Part shown: piece after piece, positions 34,405-41,690 of the stretch
Layout of the letters: every line of letters starts with the position of its first letter
Position numbering within the stretch: the first letter of the stretch is position 1
Assembly: GCF_013155335.1 (NCBI RefSeq)
Contig: NZ_JABJQZ010000001.1
Location: 124,001 to 188,000 of the forward strand
Direction: 5' to 3'
DNA from: Nocardioides sp. zg-1230
GTDB lineage: Bacteria; Actinomycetota; Actinomycetes; Propionibacteriales; Nocardioidaceae
DNA length: 64,000 bases
Made by a program: the position numbers and the translations under genes
Notes under the pieces: generated by a model
What the model saw: only the letters and a program-made list of their open reading frames with translations
What the model was told of the DNA's origin: nothing
Database searches by the model: none

Positions 34405-34859
34405 CGCTGCCTCCCGGTCTCGAAGACCAGGTGCCCTCGGTCCTCGCGCTCCTGGAGGACGTCCGCCACCTGCTGGGCGTGAGGCTCGTCTCGTGCGTCC
34501 AGCGCCACCAGGCTGTCGGAGGACCACTCGGCAAGGACGTCCATCCCGGCGAGCTGGTCCATCACCTCGTCGCGCGGCTGCTCGGGACGTTCGAAGTGCA
34601 CGCGGAAGACGTAACGACCGGACGCCTCGACCACCCGCGTCACGAGGTGCTCGGCGTCGACCTCGACCGTGTCGCCGAGCGCGAGGTCGTAGGCGAAGAA
34701 GGGGATGCAGCACAGCTCGAGGCGCTCGTCGTCGAGACGGCGAGCCCACAGCTGCTCGGTGGTGATCCCCGTCGACCCGGGGTCGATGCTCGCGGCGATG
34801 ATGAAGTCCGCCCGGTCGCGCCACACCGGGTCGCTGTGCACCGCCTCGCGCACGTGCAT
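34401..34859 (-). CDS. DUF4265 domain-containing protein, first gene of array
   Basis: A 152-residue protein with the DUF4265 core ELCCIPFFAYDLALGDTVEV near residues 46-65. The family has unknown function but is frequent in immunity-gene clusters. I chose ATG 34859 because GAGG lies 5 nt upstream; the GTG at 34865 overlaps that ribosome binding site. It leads a chain of four genes that all overlap by 4 bp. Confidence 0.7.
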   Translation of the reverse strand: MHVREAVHSDPVWRDRADFIIAASIDPGSTGITTEQLWARRLDDERLELCCIPFFAYDLALGDTVEVDAEHLVTRVVEASGRYVFRVHFERPEQPRDEVMDQLAGMDVLAEWSSDSLVALDARDEPHAQQVADVLQEREDRGHLVFETGRQR

Positions 34860-34913
34860 GGCCACCTCGGGCTCTGGTCGGCTGTGCCCGACCCGTTGTC
34901 GGTGCGCCCGACC

Positions 34914-35930
34914 CTAGGCACTGGCCGGTGGCTTGTCTCCCGCCGTGCGGGTGTAGGTCCAGAACGCCTTGAGCAGCTCATCGATGCCCGGCGAGCCGAG
35001 CACCACCTGCGTCAGCAGCACGGCGACGGTGCCGTCGGGATGGACGTACGCCGACGTGCCCGTGCCGCCGACCCACCCGTAGCGACCGACGACGTTCCAC
35101 GGGTCGATCAGCTCGGTGTCGACGCCCCCGCCGAACCCCCATCCCTGCCCGTCGATGAAGAAGCCGCCCATCTCGCGGTGCTGCGGCGTCGTGTGGTCGG
35201 TCGTCATCAGCCGGACGGACTCCTCGTCGAGCACCGAGCCGCCTCCGGCCACCAGCATCCGGCCGAACGCCAGCCAGTCGTCCGCCGTGGTCACGAGCCC
35301 GCCCGACCCTGACGCGAAGGCCGGCGGTCGGGTGAAGACGCCGTGCGGCTCGTCGCGCACGACCAGCTCGCCGTCGTCGGCGCCGTACATCGTGGTGAAC
35401 CGGTCCACCGTGCTGGCCGGGACGTGGAAGCCGGTGTCGGTCATCCCGAGCGGTTCGAGCAGGCGCTCGGCCATCACGTCGGCGAGGTCCTGCCCGGCCG
35501 CTCGGGCGACGAGCACGCCGAGGACGTCGTAGGACGCGTTGTAGGTCCAGCCGTCGCCGGGCTGGTGCACGAGTGGGATCTGCGAGAGGCGACGCATCCA
35601 CTCGTCCGGCGCCGGTACCTCGTGGATGTCGTCGGCGGCCTGGTGCAGCTGCTCCATGAGCAGCGGGGTGACCGCTGACTCCCACGTGCAGAATCCGTGG
35701 CCGGCCGTCCCGGTGAGCAGGTGCCGGGCGGTGATGGGTCGCTCGCAGGCGACCGTGTCGTCGAGCGGGCTGCCGAGTGTCCGCAGCACGCGGGGCTCGG
35801 CGAGCTCGGGCAGCAGGCCGGCGACCGGGGCGTCGAGGTCGATGCGCCCGTCCTCGACGAGCGACATGGTCAGTGCGGCGGTGAGCGGCTTGGTGATCGA
35901 CGCGGCCCGGAAGATCGAGTCGCGGGACAT
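34914..35930 (-). CDS. beta-lactamase-family serine hydrolase, N-terminus cut off by a frameshift
   Basis: A 338-residue open frame of the class C beta-lactamase/esterase family. The catalytic SITK (SxxK) is at residues 11-14 and a YNASYD motif (Tyr-x-Asn) near residue 157. The usual 40 residues before SxxK are missing from this frame but are found intact in the frame next to it (35931-36061). A single base lost in a five-C run (plus strand 35981-35985) would explain this. As written the protein would lack its first helix. Either a real mutation or a sequencing error. Confidence 0.75.
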   Translation of the reverse strand: MSRDSIFRAASITKPLTAALTMSLVEDGRIDLDAPVAGLLPELAEPRVLRTLGSPLDDTVACERPITARHLLTGTAGHGFCTWESAVTPLLMEQLHQAADDIHEVPAPDEWMRRLSQIPLVHQPGDGWTYNASYDVLGVLVARAAGQDLADVMAERLLEPLGMTDTGFHVPASTVDRFTTMYGADDGELVVRDEPHGVFTRPPAFASGSGGLVTTADDWLAFGRMLVAGGGSVLDEESVRLMTTDHTTPQHREMGGFFIDGQGWGFGGGVDTELIDPWNVVGRYGWVGGTGTSAYVHPDGTVAVLLTQVVLGSPGIDELLKAFWTYTRTAGDKPPASA

Positions 35931-36061
35931 CGGAACCCCGTTCGAGTCCTGGGTGCCAAGGGTGACGACCTCGACGTCGTCCCCCGTGCGACGAGGGCGA
36001 CCAGCCCCGGGACGTCGCCGGAGTTGACGTACGGGCGCAGCGTCTCCGCGAGGTCCGCCAT
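35931..36061 (-). pseudogene. displaced N-terminal exon-like piece of the serine hydrolase
   Basis: From ATG 36061 the frame reads MADLAETLRPYVNSGDVPGL and on to VARG, as the family's first helix should, then turns into nonsense after the C-run at 35981-35985. Restoring one base joins it to the frame of the serine hydrolase. Its promoter is intact. Confidence 0.7.
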
Positions 36062-36068
36062 GGCCGGG

Positions 36069-36074
36069 AGCCTA
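36069..36074 (-). promoter_or_regulatory. leaderless-type -10 box (TAGGCT) of the serine hydrolase
   Basis: On the minus strand TAGGCT ends 7 nt before ATG 36061. It overlaps by 2 bp the -10 box of the divergent SDR gene. Confidence 0.6.
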
Positions 36075-36078
36075 CGCT
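36073..36078 (+). promoter_or_regulatory. leaderless-type -10 box (TACGCT) of the SDR gene
   Basis: TACGCT ends 6 nt before ATG 36085 and shares two bases with the opposite-strand box, so both promoters cannot be occupied at once. Confidence 0.6.
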
Positions 36079-36084
36079 CGGCGC

Positions 36085-36912
36085 ATGACCTCTCCCGTCG
36101 CCCTCGTGACCGGTGGCTCGTCCGGCATCGGCGAGTCCACTGCCCGCGCCCTGCTCGCCCGCGGCTTCACGGTGTACGCCGTTGCCCGCCGCGTCGACCG
36201 GATGGCCGGCCTCGAGTCCGAGGGCGTGATCACCTTCGCGATGGACGTCACCGACGACGCCTCGATGGTCGCCGGCATCGACCGGATCGTCGAGGAGCGG
36301 GGGCGCATCGACGTCCTGGTCAACAACGCCGGCTACGGCTCGTACGGCGCCGTCGAGGACGTGCCGATCGACGAGGCGCGACGGCAGTTCGAGGTCAACG
36401 TCTTCGGTCTCGCCCGCCTCGTCCAGCTCGTCACGCCGCACATGCGCGCGCAGCGGTCCGGGCGGATCGTCAACATCTCCTCGATCGGCGGGAAGTTCTA
36501 CGAGCCGTTCGGCGCGTGGTACCACGCCACGAAGTTCGCGGTGGAGGGCTTCAGCGACAGCCTCCGCATGGAGCTGCGGCCTTTCGGCATCCAGGTCGTG
36601 CTCATCGAGCCCGGCCCGATCCGCACCGAGTGGAACGAGATCGCCCGCGACTCGCTGCTCGAGCGCTCCGGCGACGGCCCCTACGCCTCGTACGCCCGCC
36701 ACGCGCACGGTGTCATGGAGCGCTTCGACGAGCCGTCGCGCGCGTCGACGCCCGAGGAGGTCGCGGACAAGATCGTGAAGGCGGCCCTCGCGAAGCGGCC
36801 GGCGGCGCGCTACCCGGTGGGTCGCGGCGCCCGGATGATCACCACGTCGCGCGACCTGCTGCCCGACCGGGTGTTCGACGAGGTCGTCAGCCGGACGTAC
36901 GGGACGCGGTAG
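36085..36912 (+). CDS. short-chain dehydrogenase/reductase (SDR)
   Basis: A 275-residue classical SDR oxidoreductase. NAD(P)-binding TGGSSGIG is near residues 9-16, NNAG near 80-83, the catalytic serine in NISSIGG and the YHATK (YxxxK) pair near 152-156. An Arg after the second strand (ARRVDRM) favours NADP. It resembles the 'oxidoreductase/SDR' group acting on ketones or alcohols; substrate unknown. Divergent from the serine hydrolase. Confidence 0.9.
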   Translation: MTSPVALVTGGSSGIGESTARALLARGFTVYAVARRVDRMAGLESEGVITFAMDVTDDASMVAGIDRIVEERGRIDVLVNNAGYGSYGAVEDVPIDEARRQFEVNVFGLARLVQLVTPHMRAQRSGRIVNISSIGGKFYEPFGAWYHATKFAVEGFSDSLRMELRPFGIQVVLIEPGPIRTEWNEIARDSLLERSGDGPYASYARHAHGVMERFDEPSRASTPEEVADKIVKAALAKRPAARYPVGRGARMITTSRDLLPDRVFDEVVSRTYGTR

Positions 36913-36920
36913 CGGCACCA

Positions 36921-38090
36921 TCACCCGACCGCCCGGGACGCGTCGGCGAGGTCGAGGAGCAGGCTGCGCGCGGGCTCGTGCACCAGGGCCGCCCACCTCG
37001 CCCAGACGTCGTACCGGCCCTCGCGGACGAGCATCCTCCGCGCGTCGGCCCTGGCGCCCGGTTGGAGGATGGCCGCCGCGACCTGGGCTGCATCGGACTC
37101 ATGCACCGCGCCCTCCGCAGCGCGCCGCAGGACGCGGAAGGCCGCCCGAGGAATCTCGTCGCGACCCGCGCGGAGCTGCGCCGTGACCCTCTCGAGGTCG
37201 GCCGGAGCAGTGCCGATCCTGAGCAGCTCGATGCTGAGCACGTCGGTGACCAGCTCGTGGTCGGCGCGCATGAAGTCGCGCTCCACGAGCCTCCCCTCGT
37301 CGAGGATCTCCTTCATCCGCAACCAGGGCTCGGACGCCGCGGCCACGTCGCGGGCAACGTCCTCCGGTACGGCGATGGGCGGGGTGTCGAACATGAGGAG
37401 GTTGTCGACCCCGCTGGGCACCAACCGCCCGAGGACCCACCCCCCGGCGCCGGTGTTGGCCCGCGCTCCGAGATCGAGCACCTCGGTCCAGGTGTCGGCG
37501 GCCAGGTCCTCGACCCGCAGACGGCCGCCGGGCAGGCTCGGGCCGAGCAGGTAGCCGCTCAGGCGGGCTCCTTCCCACGACCGAGCCAGCGTGCTGTGCT
37601 CGGCGAGACGCCCTGTCGCGAGCTCGTCCACGAAGCGCTCCAGCCCGCCCAGCTCGTGGACGAGGACCTGGTGGAAGAGCCAGGACTCCGAGGCCACCCA
37701 CGCAACCACCTTGATCGGGTCGCCGCCGTCGGCATGGCAGTCAGCGAGCTGGTCGTCGTGGAAGGTCTCCATGACGTACTTCAGCGCGAGCCGCTGGATC
37801 GTCCCCGTCTCGGTGTCCGGGTCCTCGCAGCGAACGGCCTGGTAGGCGATCCAGCGCGCCCACACCCGGTCGGGGAGCTCCTCGCCGAGGGAGGCAAGCT
37901 GGGTCAGGAGCACGTGGTGGCGGCTGCGCAGGTTGAGTGCCGGCACGGCCGCGTGCAGCTCGAGCGCGCGGGCCGCATCGCCGGACCGCTCGGCGGCGAG
38001 GGACTGCTGGACGAGGTCGAAGTGCGCCGCGGTCATCCGGTCGGCGACGCGCGGCCGCCGGCGGAAGCCGGGAGTGGGGTTCCGAGACAT
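36921..38090 (-). CDS. unknown conserved protein, paralogue A
   Basis: A 389-residue soluble, mostly helical protein with a basic start (RNPTPGFRRRPR). I do not recognise a family, but it is clearly related to the protein at 61230-62468: both share a WARW-type motif near residue 75, a 'DP....V.W.ASESWLFHQVLVHELGGL' type block near 120-150 and a VPEDVARDVA-type stretch. The reading frame runs upstream without support, and ATG 38090 preserves the basic N-terminus. It converges on the SDR gene with an 8-bp gap. Confidence 0.65.
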   Translation of the reverse strand: MSRNPTPGFRRRPRVADRMTAAHFDLVQQSLAAERSGDAARALELHAAVPALNLRSRHHVLLTQLASLGEELPDRVWARWIAYQAVRCEDPDTETGTIQRLALKYVMETFHDDQLADCHADGGDPIKVVAWVASESWLFHQVLVHELGGLERFVDELATGRLAEHSTLARSWEGARLSGYLLGPSLPGGRLRVEDLAADTWTEVLDLGARANTGAGGWVLGRLVPSGVDNLLMFDTPPIAVPEDVARDVAAASEPWLRMKEILDEGRLVERDFMRADHELVTDVLSIELLRIGTAPADLERVTAQLRAGRDEIPRAAFRVLRRAAEGAVHESDAAQVAAAILQPGARADARRMLVREGRYDVWARWAALVHEPARSLLLDLADASRAVG

Positions 38091-38210
38091 GCCTCCACCC
38101 AAGGCCCGCGAGGACGGCCGCCACAAGCCGCTCGAGCGGATCGGTGGACAGCCGCCGGGCCTGTGGAGATTCGTTCGCCACGGGTCTCGTCGGCAGGCAG
38201 TCTCGGAGTC

Positions 38211-38618
38211 ATGTACGAACCCGTCCTCACCACCCAGACCGAGCTCGAGCACGCATGGCGCGAGCTCATGGGACCGTGGAGCCACGGCCGACACAGCATC
38301 TGGATGATGCTCATCGTCGACGACCGCCCGCTGCCCCAGCTGACCCAGATCGACGAGGCGGAGGCCCCACCCGACCCCGAGCACGTCGACGGCCTCGCGG
38401 ACATCCTGATGATGCTCGAACGTGAGGTGGCCCCGGGCATGCGCGTCGCGTTCCTTCGCTCCCGGCCCGGCAAGGACGTCGTCACCGACACCGACCGCGC
38501 CTGGGCGACCAGCCTGTACGCCGCCGCCCGCCGCGCCGCGGTGCCGTGCGAGGTCGTGCACCTCGCCACCCGCGGCGCCGTCCGCCCCATTCCCGCCGAC
38601 GTCGTCGGGATCCGGTAG
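38211..38618 (+). CDS. unknown conserved protein
   Basis: A 135-residue acidic protein with a methionine-rich beta strand (HSIWMMLIVDDRPLPQ) and a helix LADILMMLEREV. No known family recognised. It is divergent from the preceding paralogue A and converges on the HNH gene. Function unknown. Confidence 0.6.
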   Translation: MYEPVLTTQTELEHAWRELMGPWSHGRHSIWMMLIVDDRPLPQLTQIDEAEAPPDPEHVDGLADILMMLEREVAPGMRVAFLRSRPGKDVVTDTDRAWATSLYAAARRAAVPCEVVHLATRGAVRPIPADVVGIR

Positions 38619-38638
38619 CGCGTGCGTTTTGTCACGGC

Positions 38639-40012
38639 CTATCTGCGGGGGTGGAAGCGGTGGTCGCCGTTGGGGAGGCGTTCGGTGCGCCAAGTGGGGT
38701 CGTGGGCGCGGTGGTGGTGATGGCTGCAGAGCAGAACGGCGTTGGCGAGGTCCGTGGGTCCGCCGGTGTGCCAGGGGTCGTGGTGGTGGGCTTCGCACCA
38801 GGTGCCGGGGGTGTCGCAGCCCTCGGCACGACAGGTCTTGTCGCGGATGAGAAGGGCTTTGCGCTGGGCGGGGGTGAACAGGCGGCGGGTGCGGCCGAGG
38901 TCGAGGGGGAGGCTGTGGCCGCCGAGGACGGCGGGCAGGATATTCGCGGTGCAGGCCAGGCGTCGGGCCTGCGCGGCGGCGATGGCATCGCCGGTGAGCT
39001 CGTCGCCGGGGACGAGGCCGGCGCCGATGAGGTCGGCGGTGGCGAGGTCGGCCTTGAGGGCGTCGAGGTCGATGGTGACCACGACGGTGGTGGCGTCGCC
39101 GCCGTGCACGGGCAGGCGTGTGGGGTCGAGGGTTTCGAGGAGCTGGACGAACGCGTGGCCCATCCGGCGGGGGTAGGCCTGCCGGGCGACCGGGTCGTGT
39201 GCGGTCGCGCCGCCCTCCTGGGACCGGGTACCGGTCGGCTCGGTGTCGGCCGGCTCGGTGTCAGGCGGCTGGGGGCTGGACGGCTCGTCGGGTGCCTGAG
39301 GGGTGGCTGGCTGGGTAGTGGGTGTTGGCGTGTGGCGGGGGTTGGTGAAGGCTTCGAGGTAGGTCGCGAGGCGGGTGGCGGCGGCGTCGGCCAGTCGTGC
39401 GGAGATGCGGGTGGTGCCGTCGCCGAGGCGGCGCATGGTGAGGCGGGTCTTCTCGGCGGCGTGGGCTTCGAGGTCGGCCAGCCGGGCGGCCTCGGCCGCC
39501 TCGGCGATGTGGGGGGCGATGACGTCGAGGATGCGGCGCCCGATCCGGCCGAGCTCTTTGGGCCCGAACTCGCGGGCGTGGTCGACGAGGTGCTTCTCGG
39601 CCAGCGCCACCGTCTCGGCGTCCACGGCGACGGGCAGGTTGCCGAGGGCGCGTTCGATGACCCGCGCCTGCGCCAGGGAGGCGGCGCCCTCGCGCATCGC
39701 CGCGGCCAGGGTCGGGCGGTCACGGTCCAGGGCGGTCGCGAGGCGCAGGTCGGCGCGGGCGTCGGCGTACGAGCTGCGGGTGTGCCGGGCGAGCCAGCCG
39801 GCCGCGTCCCGGGCCGCGCTCACCTCAGCGAGGTCACTGGCGTCGGCCAGGATCCGCAGCCGCAGCTCGCCCAGCTGCGCCTCCGCGGCCGCCAGTTGGA
39901 CCAGCGCCGTCGCCTTGTCCTCGGTGGTCATGAACGTCGGGTTCGCGTCCGCGACCGCCTTGAGCGACGCACGCACGTCGGAAGCCGCAGCGATGATCGG
40001 GTGACGGTCCAC
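38639..40012 (-). CDS. DUF222/HNH endonuclease signature protein (13E12-type)
   Basis: A 457-residue protein of the 13E12 repeat family: a helical DUF222 region (about residues 25-350, broken by a Pro/Thr/Glu linker near 230-270) and a C-terminal HNH nuclease (about 390-440) with CRAEGC, EAHHHDPW, NAVLLCSHHHH. Family copies are repeated in actinobacterial genomes and can associate with mobile DNA. GTG 40012 was chosen because AAAGGAGG lies 6 nt upstream; the frame continues to 40342 without family similarity. A relative begins at the right window edge. Confidence 0.9.
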   Translation of the reverse strand: MDRHPIIAAASDVRASLKAVADANPTFMTTEDKATALVQLAAAEAQLGELRLRILADASDLAEVSAARDAAGWLARHTRSSYADARADLRLATALDRDRPTLAAAMREGAASLAQARVIERALGNLPVAVDAETVALAEKHLVDHAREFGPKELGRIGRRILDVIAPHIAEAAEAARLADLEAHAAEKTRLTMRRLGDGTTRISARLADAAATRLATYLEAFTNPRHTPTPTTQPATPQAPDEPSSPQPPDTEPADTEPTGTRSQEGGATAHDPVARQAYPRRMGHAFVQLLETLDPTRLPVHGGDATTVVVTIDLDALKADLATADLIGAGLVPGDELTGDAIAAAQARRLACTANILPAVLGGHSLPLDLGRTRRLFTPAQRKALLIRDKTCRAEGCDTPGTWCEAHHHDPWHTGGPTDLANAVLLCSHHHHRAHDPTWRTERLPNGDHRFHPRR

Positions 40013-40018
40013 GAGCGG

Positions 40019-40026
40019 CCTCCTTT
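40019..40026 (-). promoter_or_regulatory. strong ribosome binding site deciding the HNH start
   Basis: AAAGGAGG on the minus strand, 6 nt before GTG 40012. Confidence 0.75.
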
Positions 40027-40142
40027 CGACGACAGGTCTCCACACCGCACACACCGTGCGGCAGGTCAACGGGTCGTCACGAAGGACGCCAACTGGGCCG
40101 AGGCCCTCGTAGCACACTCCCATCCAGGAGTTCACGAACAGC

Positions 40143-40403
40143 CTAGCTGAGATTGGCACTATTAGCAAGCATGTTCGACACACTTCGTCGGCCAGCTCGC
40201 CCCGCGATCGGCGTCCCGGGGGCTCGACCTGGCCACGCGAGGTCGTGCAGCACGACCCACCCGTCGGGCAGCGCTCCCAGCGCCCTCGCGACGGCGACCT
40301 CACCTGCCGCACCCTGCTCCCACAGCGCGGCCGACCGCTCAAGACGCGCCGCCTTGTCCCGCTGCCTGCGCGCGACGTCGTACGCCGACTCCCCTGCTGA
40401 CAT
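40143..40403 (-). pseudogene. truncated NERD-domain protein (N-terminal fragment)
   Basis: The frame opens like a nuclease-related (NERD) protein: a charged helix (VARRQRDKAARLERSAALW), then GEVAVARALGALPDGWVVLHDLAWPGR, which is the family's entry to its nuclease fold. After about residue 66 (near 40205) the similarity stops and the remaining residues look random until the stop. The catalytic half is missing. The break faces the DUF222/HNH gene, so a deletion or insertion linked to that gene may have removed it (inference). Confidence 0.6.
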
Positions 40404-40492
40404 CACCTGTCAACCCCGGCGCAGGAGCCTAGGCACAAGCGGACCGGACCGCAGCCGATTCCGCCATGATCGGCCGCGTCGACGCCAACCCC

Positions 40493-40498
40493 TAGCCT
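40493..40498 (+). promoter_or_regulatory. leaderless-type -10 box (TAGCCT)
   Basis: TAGCCT ends 6 nt before ATG 40505. Confidence 0.55.
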
Positions 40499-40504
40499 CG
40501 AGGC

Positions 40505-41188
40505 ATGCCTGCCGAGAGAAGCCCAGCCCGCAGGCCGTCTGGCACGACGACGCCCTCCCTCTCGGCGCTGGTCGACCGAGCCGCTTCGCTCCTCGACCGG
40601 CCCGGACGGATCGTGGTCGGCATCACCGGACAGCCGGGCGCCGGCAAGTCAACCCTCGCCGAGGACCTGATGGCGCGGCTGCGCGCAGACCTCGGTCCGG
40701 ACGCCCTCGGCCACCTGCCGATGGACGGCTTCCACCTTGCCGACGTCCAGCTCGACCGGCTCGACCGCCGCGACCGCAAGGGCGCGCCGGACACCTTCGA
40801 CGCCGACGGCTACGTCGCCGCCCTGCGGCGGCTGCACGACGAACCGGACCGCACGCTCTTCGCCCCTGGGTTCGAGCGCACCCTCGAGCAGCCCGTCGCC
40901 GCAGCCGTCGCGATCCCGTCGTCGGCGCGCCTCGTGGTCACCGAGGGCAACTACCTGCTCCTGCCCGACGGCGGCTGGGAGCGGGTGCGGCCACTCCTGA
41001 CCGAAGTGTGGTTCGTGGAGGTGGACGACGCCGTACGCCGCGAACGGCTCGTGCGCCGGCACGAGGAGTTCGGCAAGACCCCCGATGCCGCCCGCGCCTG
41101 GGTCGAGGAGGTCGACGAGCCCAACGCCGACCTCATCGCGACCACCCGCGACGCCGCGGACCTCGTGGTGGTGTCGGACACCCACTGA
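40505..41188 (+). CDS. P-loop nucleoside/nucleotide (uridine kinase-like) kinase
   Basis: A 227-residue kinase of the uridine kinase/pantothenate kinase-like group. Walker A is GQPGAGKST near residues 43-51, then HLPMDGFHLADVQL (substrate loop) and the lid RRERLVRRHEEFGKTPDAA. Members annotated FrcK or YggC-like phosphorylate sugars or nucleosides; the substrate is not fixed by sequence. Monocistronic, with a convergent neighbour. Confidence 0.85.
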   Translation: MPAERSPARRPSGTTTPSLSALVDRAASLLDRPGRIVVGITGQPGAGKSTLAEDLMARLRADLGPDALGHLPMDGFHLADVQLDRLDRRDRKGAPDTFDADGYVAALRRLHDEPDRTLFAPGFERTLEQPVAAAVAIPSSARLVVTEGNYLLLPDGGWERVRPLLTEVWFVEVDDAVRRERLVRRHEEFGKTPDAARAWVEEVDEPNADLIATTRDAADLVVVSDTH

Positions 41189-41256
41189 CGGGTTGTCTGC
41201 GCCTCGCGACGGAGCGCCGCAGAAGGAGCGGTCGGGTCACGGCAGCGCCGGGTGGG

Positions 41257-41592
41257 TCAGCTCCGCCATGCACGATCGGCGGGCTGTGTGCGCCCGGCTC
41301 CTTCGTCGACCAGGTGCGTCAGAGCATCGATGAGGACCTCGGCCTCATGGAGCGTGTACTCCTCGTCACCGACGTAGACGAGGGGGCTGTCCGCGGCTCC
41401 TGCCGCGGGCTCGAGAGGAGATGCCAGTCGAAGCACCGTGCCCTTGACCAGGAGGGTCCCACTGATGTGAACGTCCAACCCGTCCCGGTGCTCCGGATGA
41501 CCGTCGTGGTGGGAGGCACACCAAGGCGGGCAGACACCCGCGGCAGTGGGATCGACAGGCTGTGGGCGACCGCGCCCCGGGTCGATGTCCAT
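41257..41592 (-). CDS. DUF6907-like small protein
   Basis: A 111-residue protein with the short motif CPPWCASHHDGHPEHRDG near residues 21-38, resembling the Cys/His-rich signature of DUF6907 proteins of actinobacteria, followed by a strand-rich part and an acidic C-terminal helix (EAEVLIDALTHLVDE). Metal binding is possible. ATG 41592 was chosen because AGGAGG lies 5 nt upstream. Confidence 0.7.
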   Translation of the reverse strand: MDIDPGRGRPQPVDPTAAGVCPPWCASHHDGHPEHRDGLDVHISGTLLVKGTVLRLASPLEPAAGAADSPLVYVGDEEYTLHEAEVLIDALTHLVDEGAGRTQPADRAWRS

Positions 41593-41597
41593 GCTCA

Positions 41598-41603
41598 CCT
41601 CCT
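41598..41603 (-). promoter_or_regulatory. ribosome binding site deciding the DUF6907 start
   Basis: AGGAGG overlaps the alternative GTG 41598 and lies 5 nt before ATG 41592. Confidence 0.65.
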
Positions 41604-41690
41604 GACCGTCGCGCGGGTGCGTGTCCCTGCGCAGGTGCGAGGCCCCAGGTGTCCGACCTGAGGCCCCGCACGCTGTTCCTGACGAGCGGA

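Noticed and set aside
35935..35960. GTTCGAGTCCTGG considered as the T-loop of a tRNA
   Set aside because: It lies inside the serine hydrolase coding sequence and has no matching acceptor stem.
40013..40342. Upstream extension of the DUF222/HNH frame
   Set aside because: A strong AAAGGAGG site precedes GTG 40012 and the extension has no family similarity; it overlaps the NERD remnant on the same strand in another frame.
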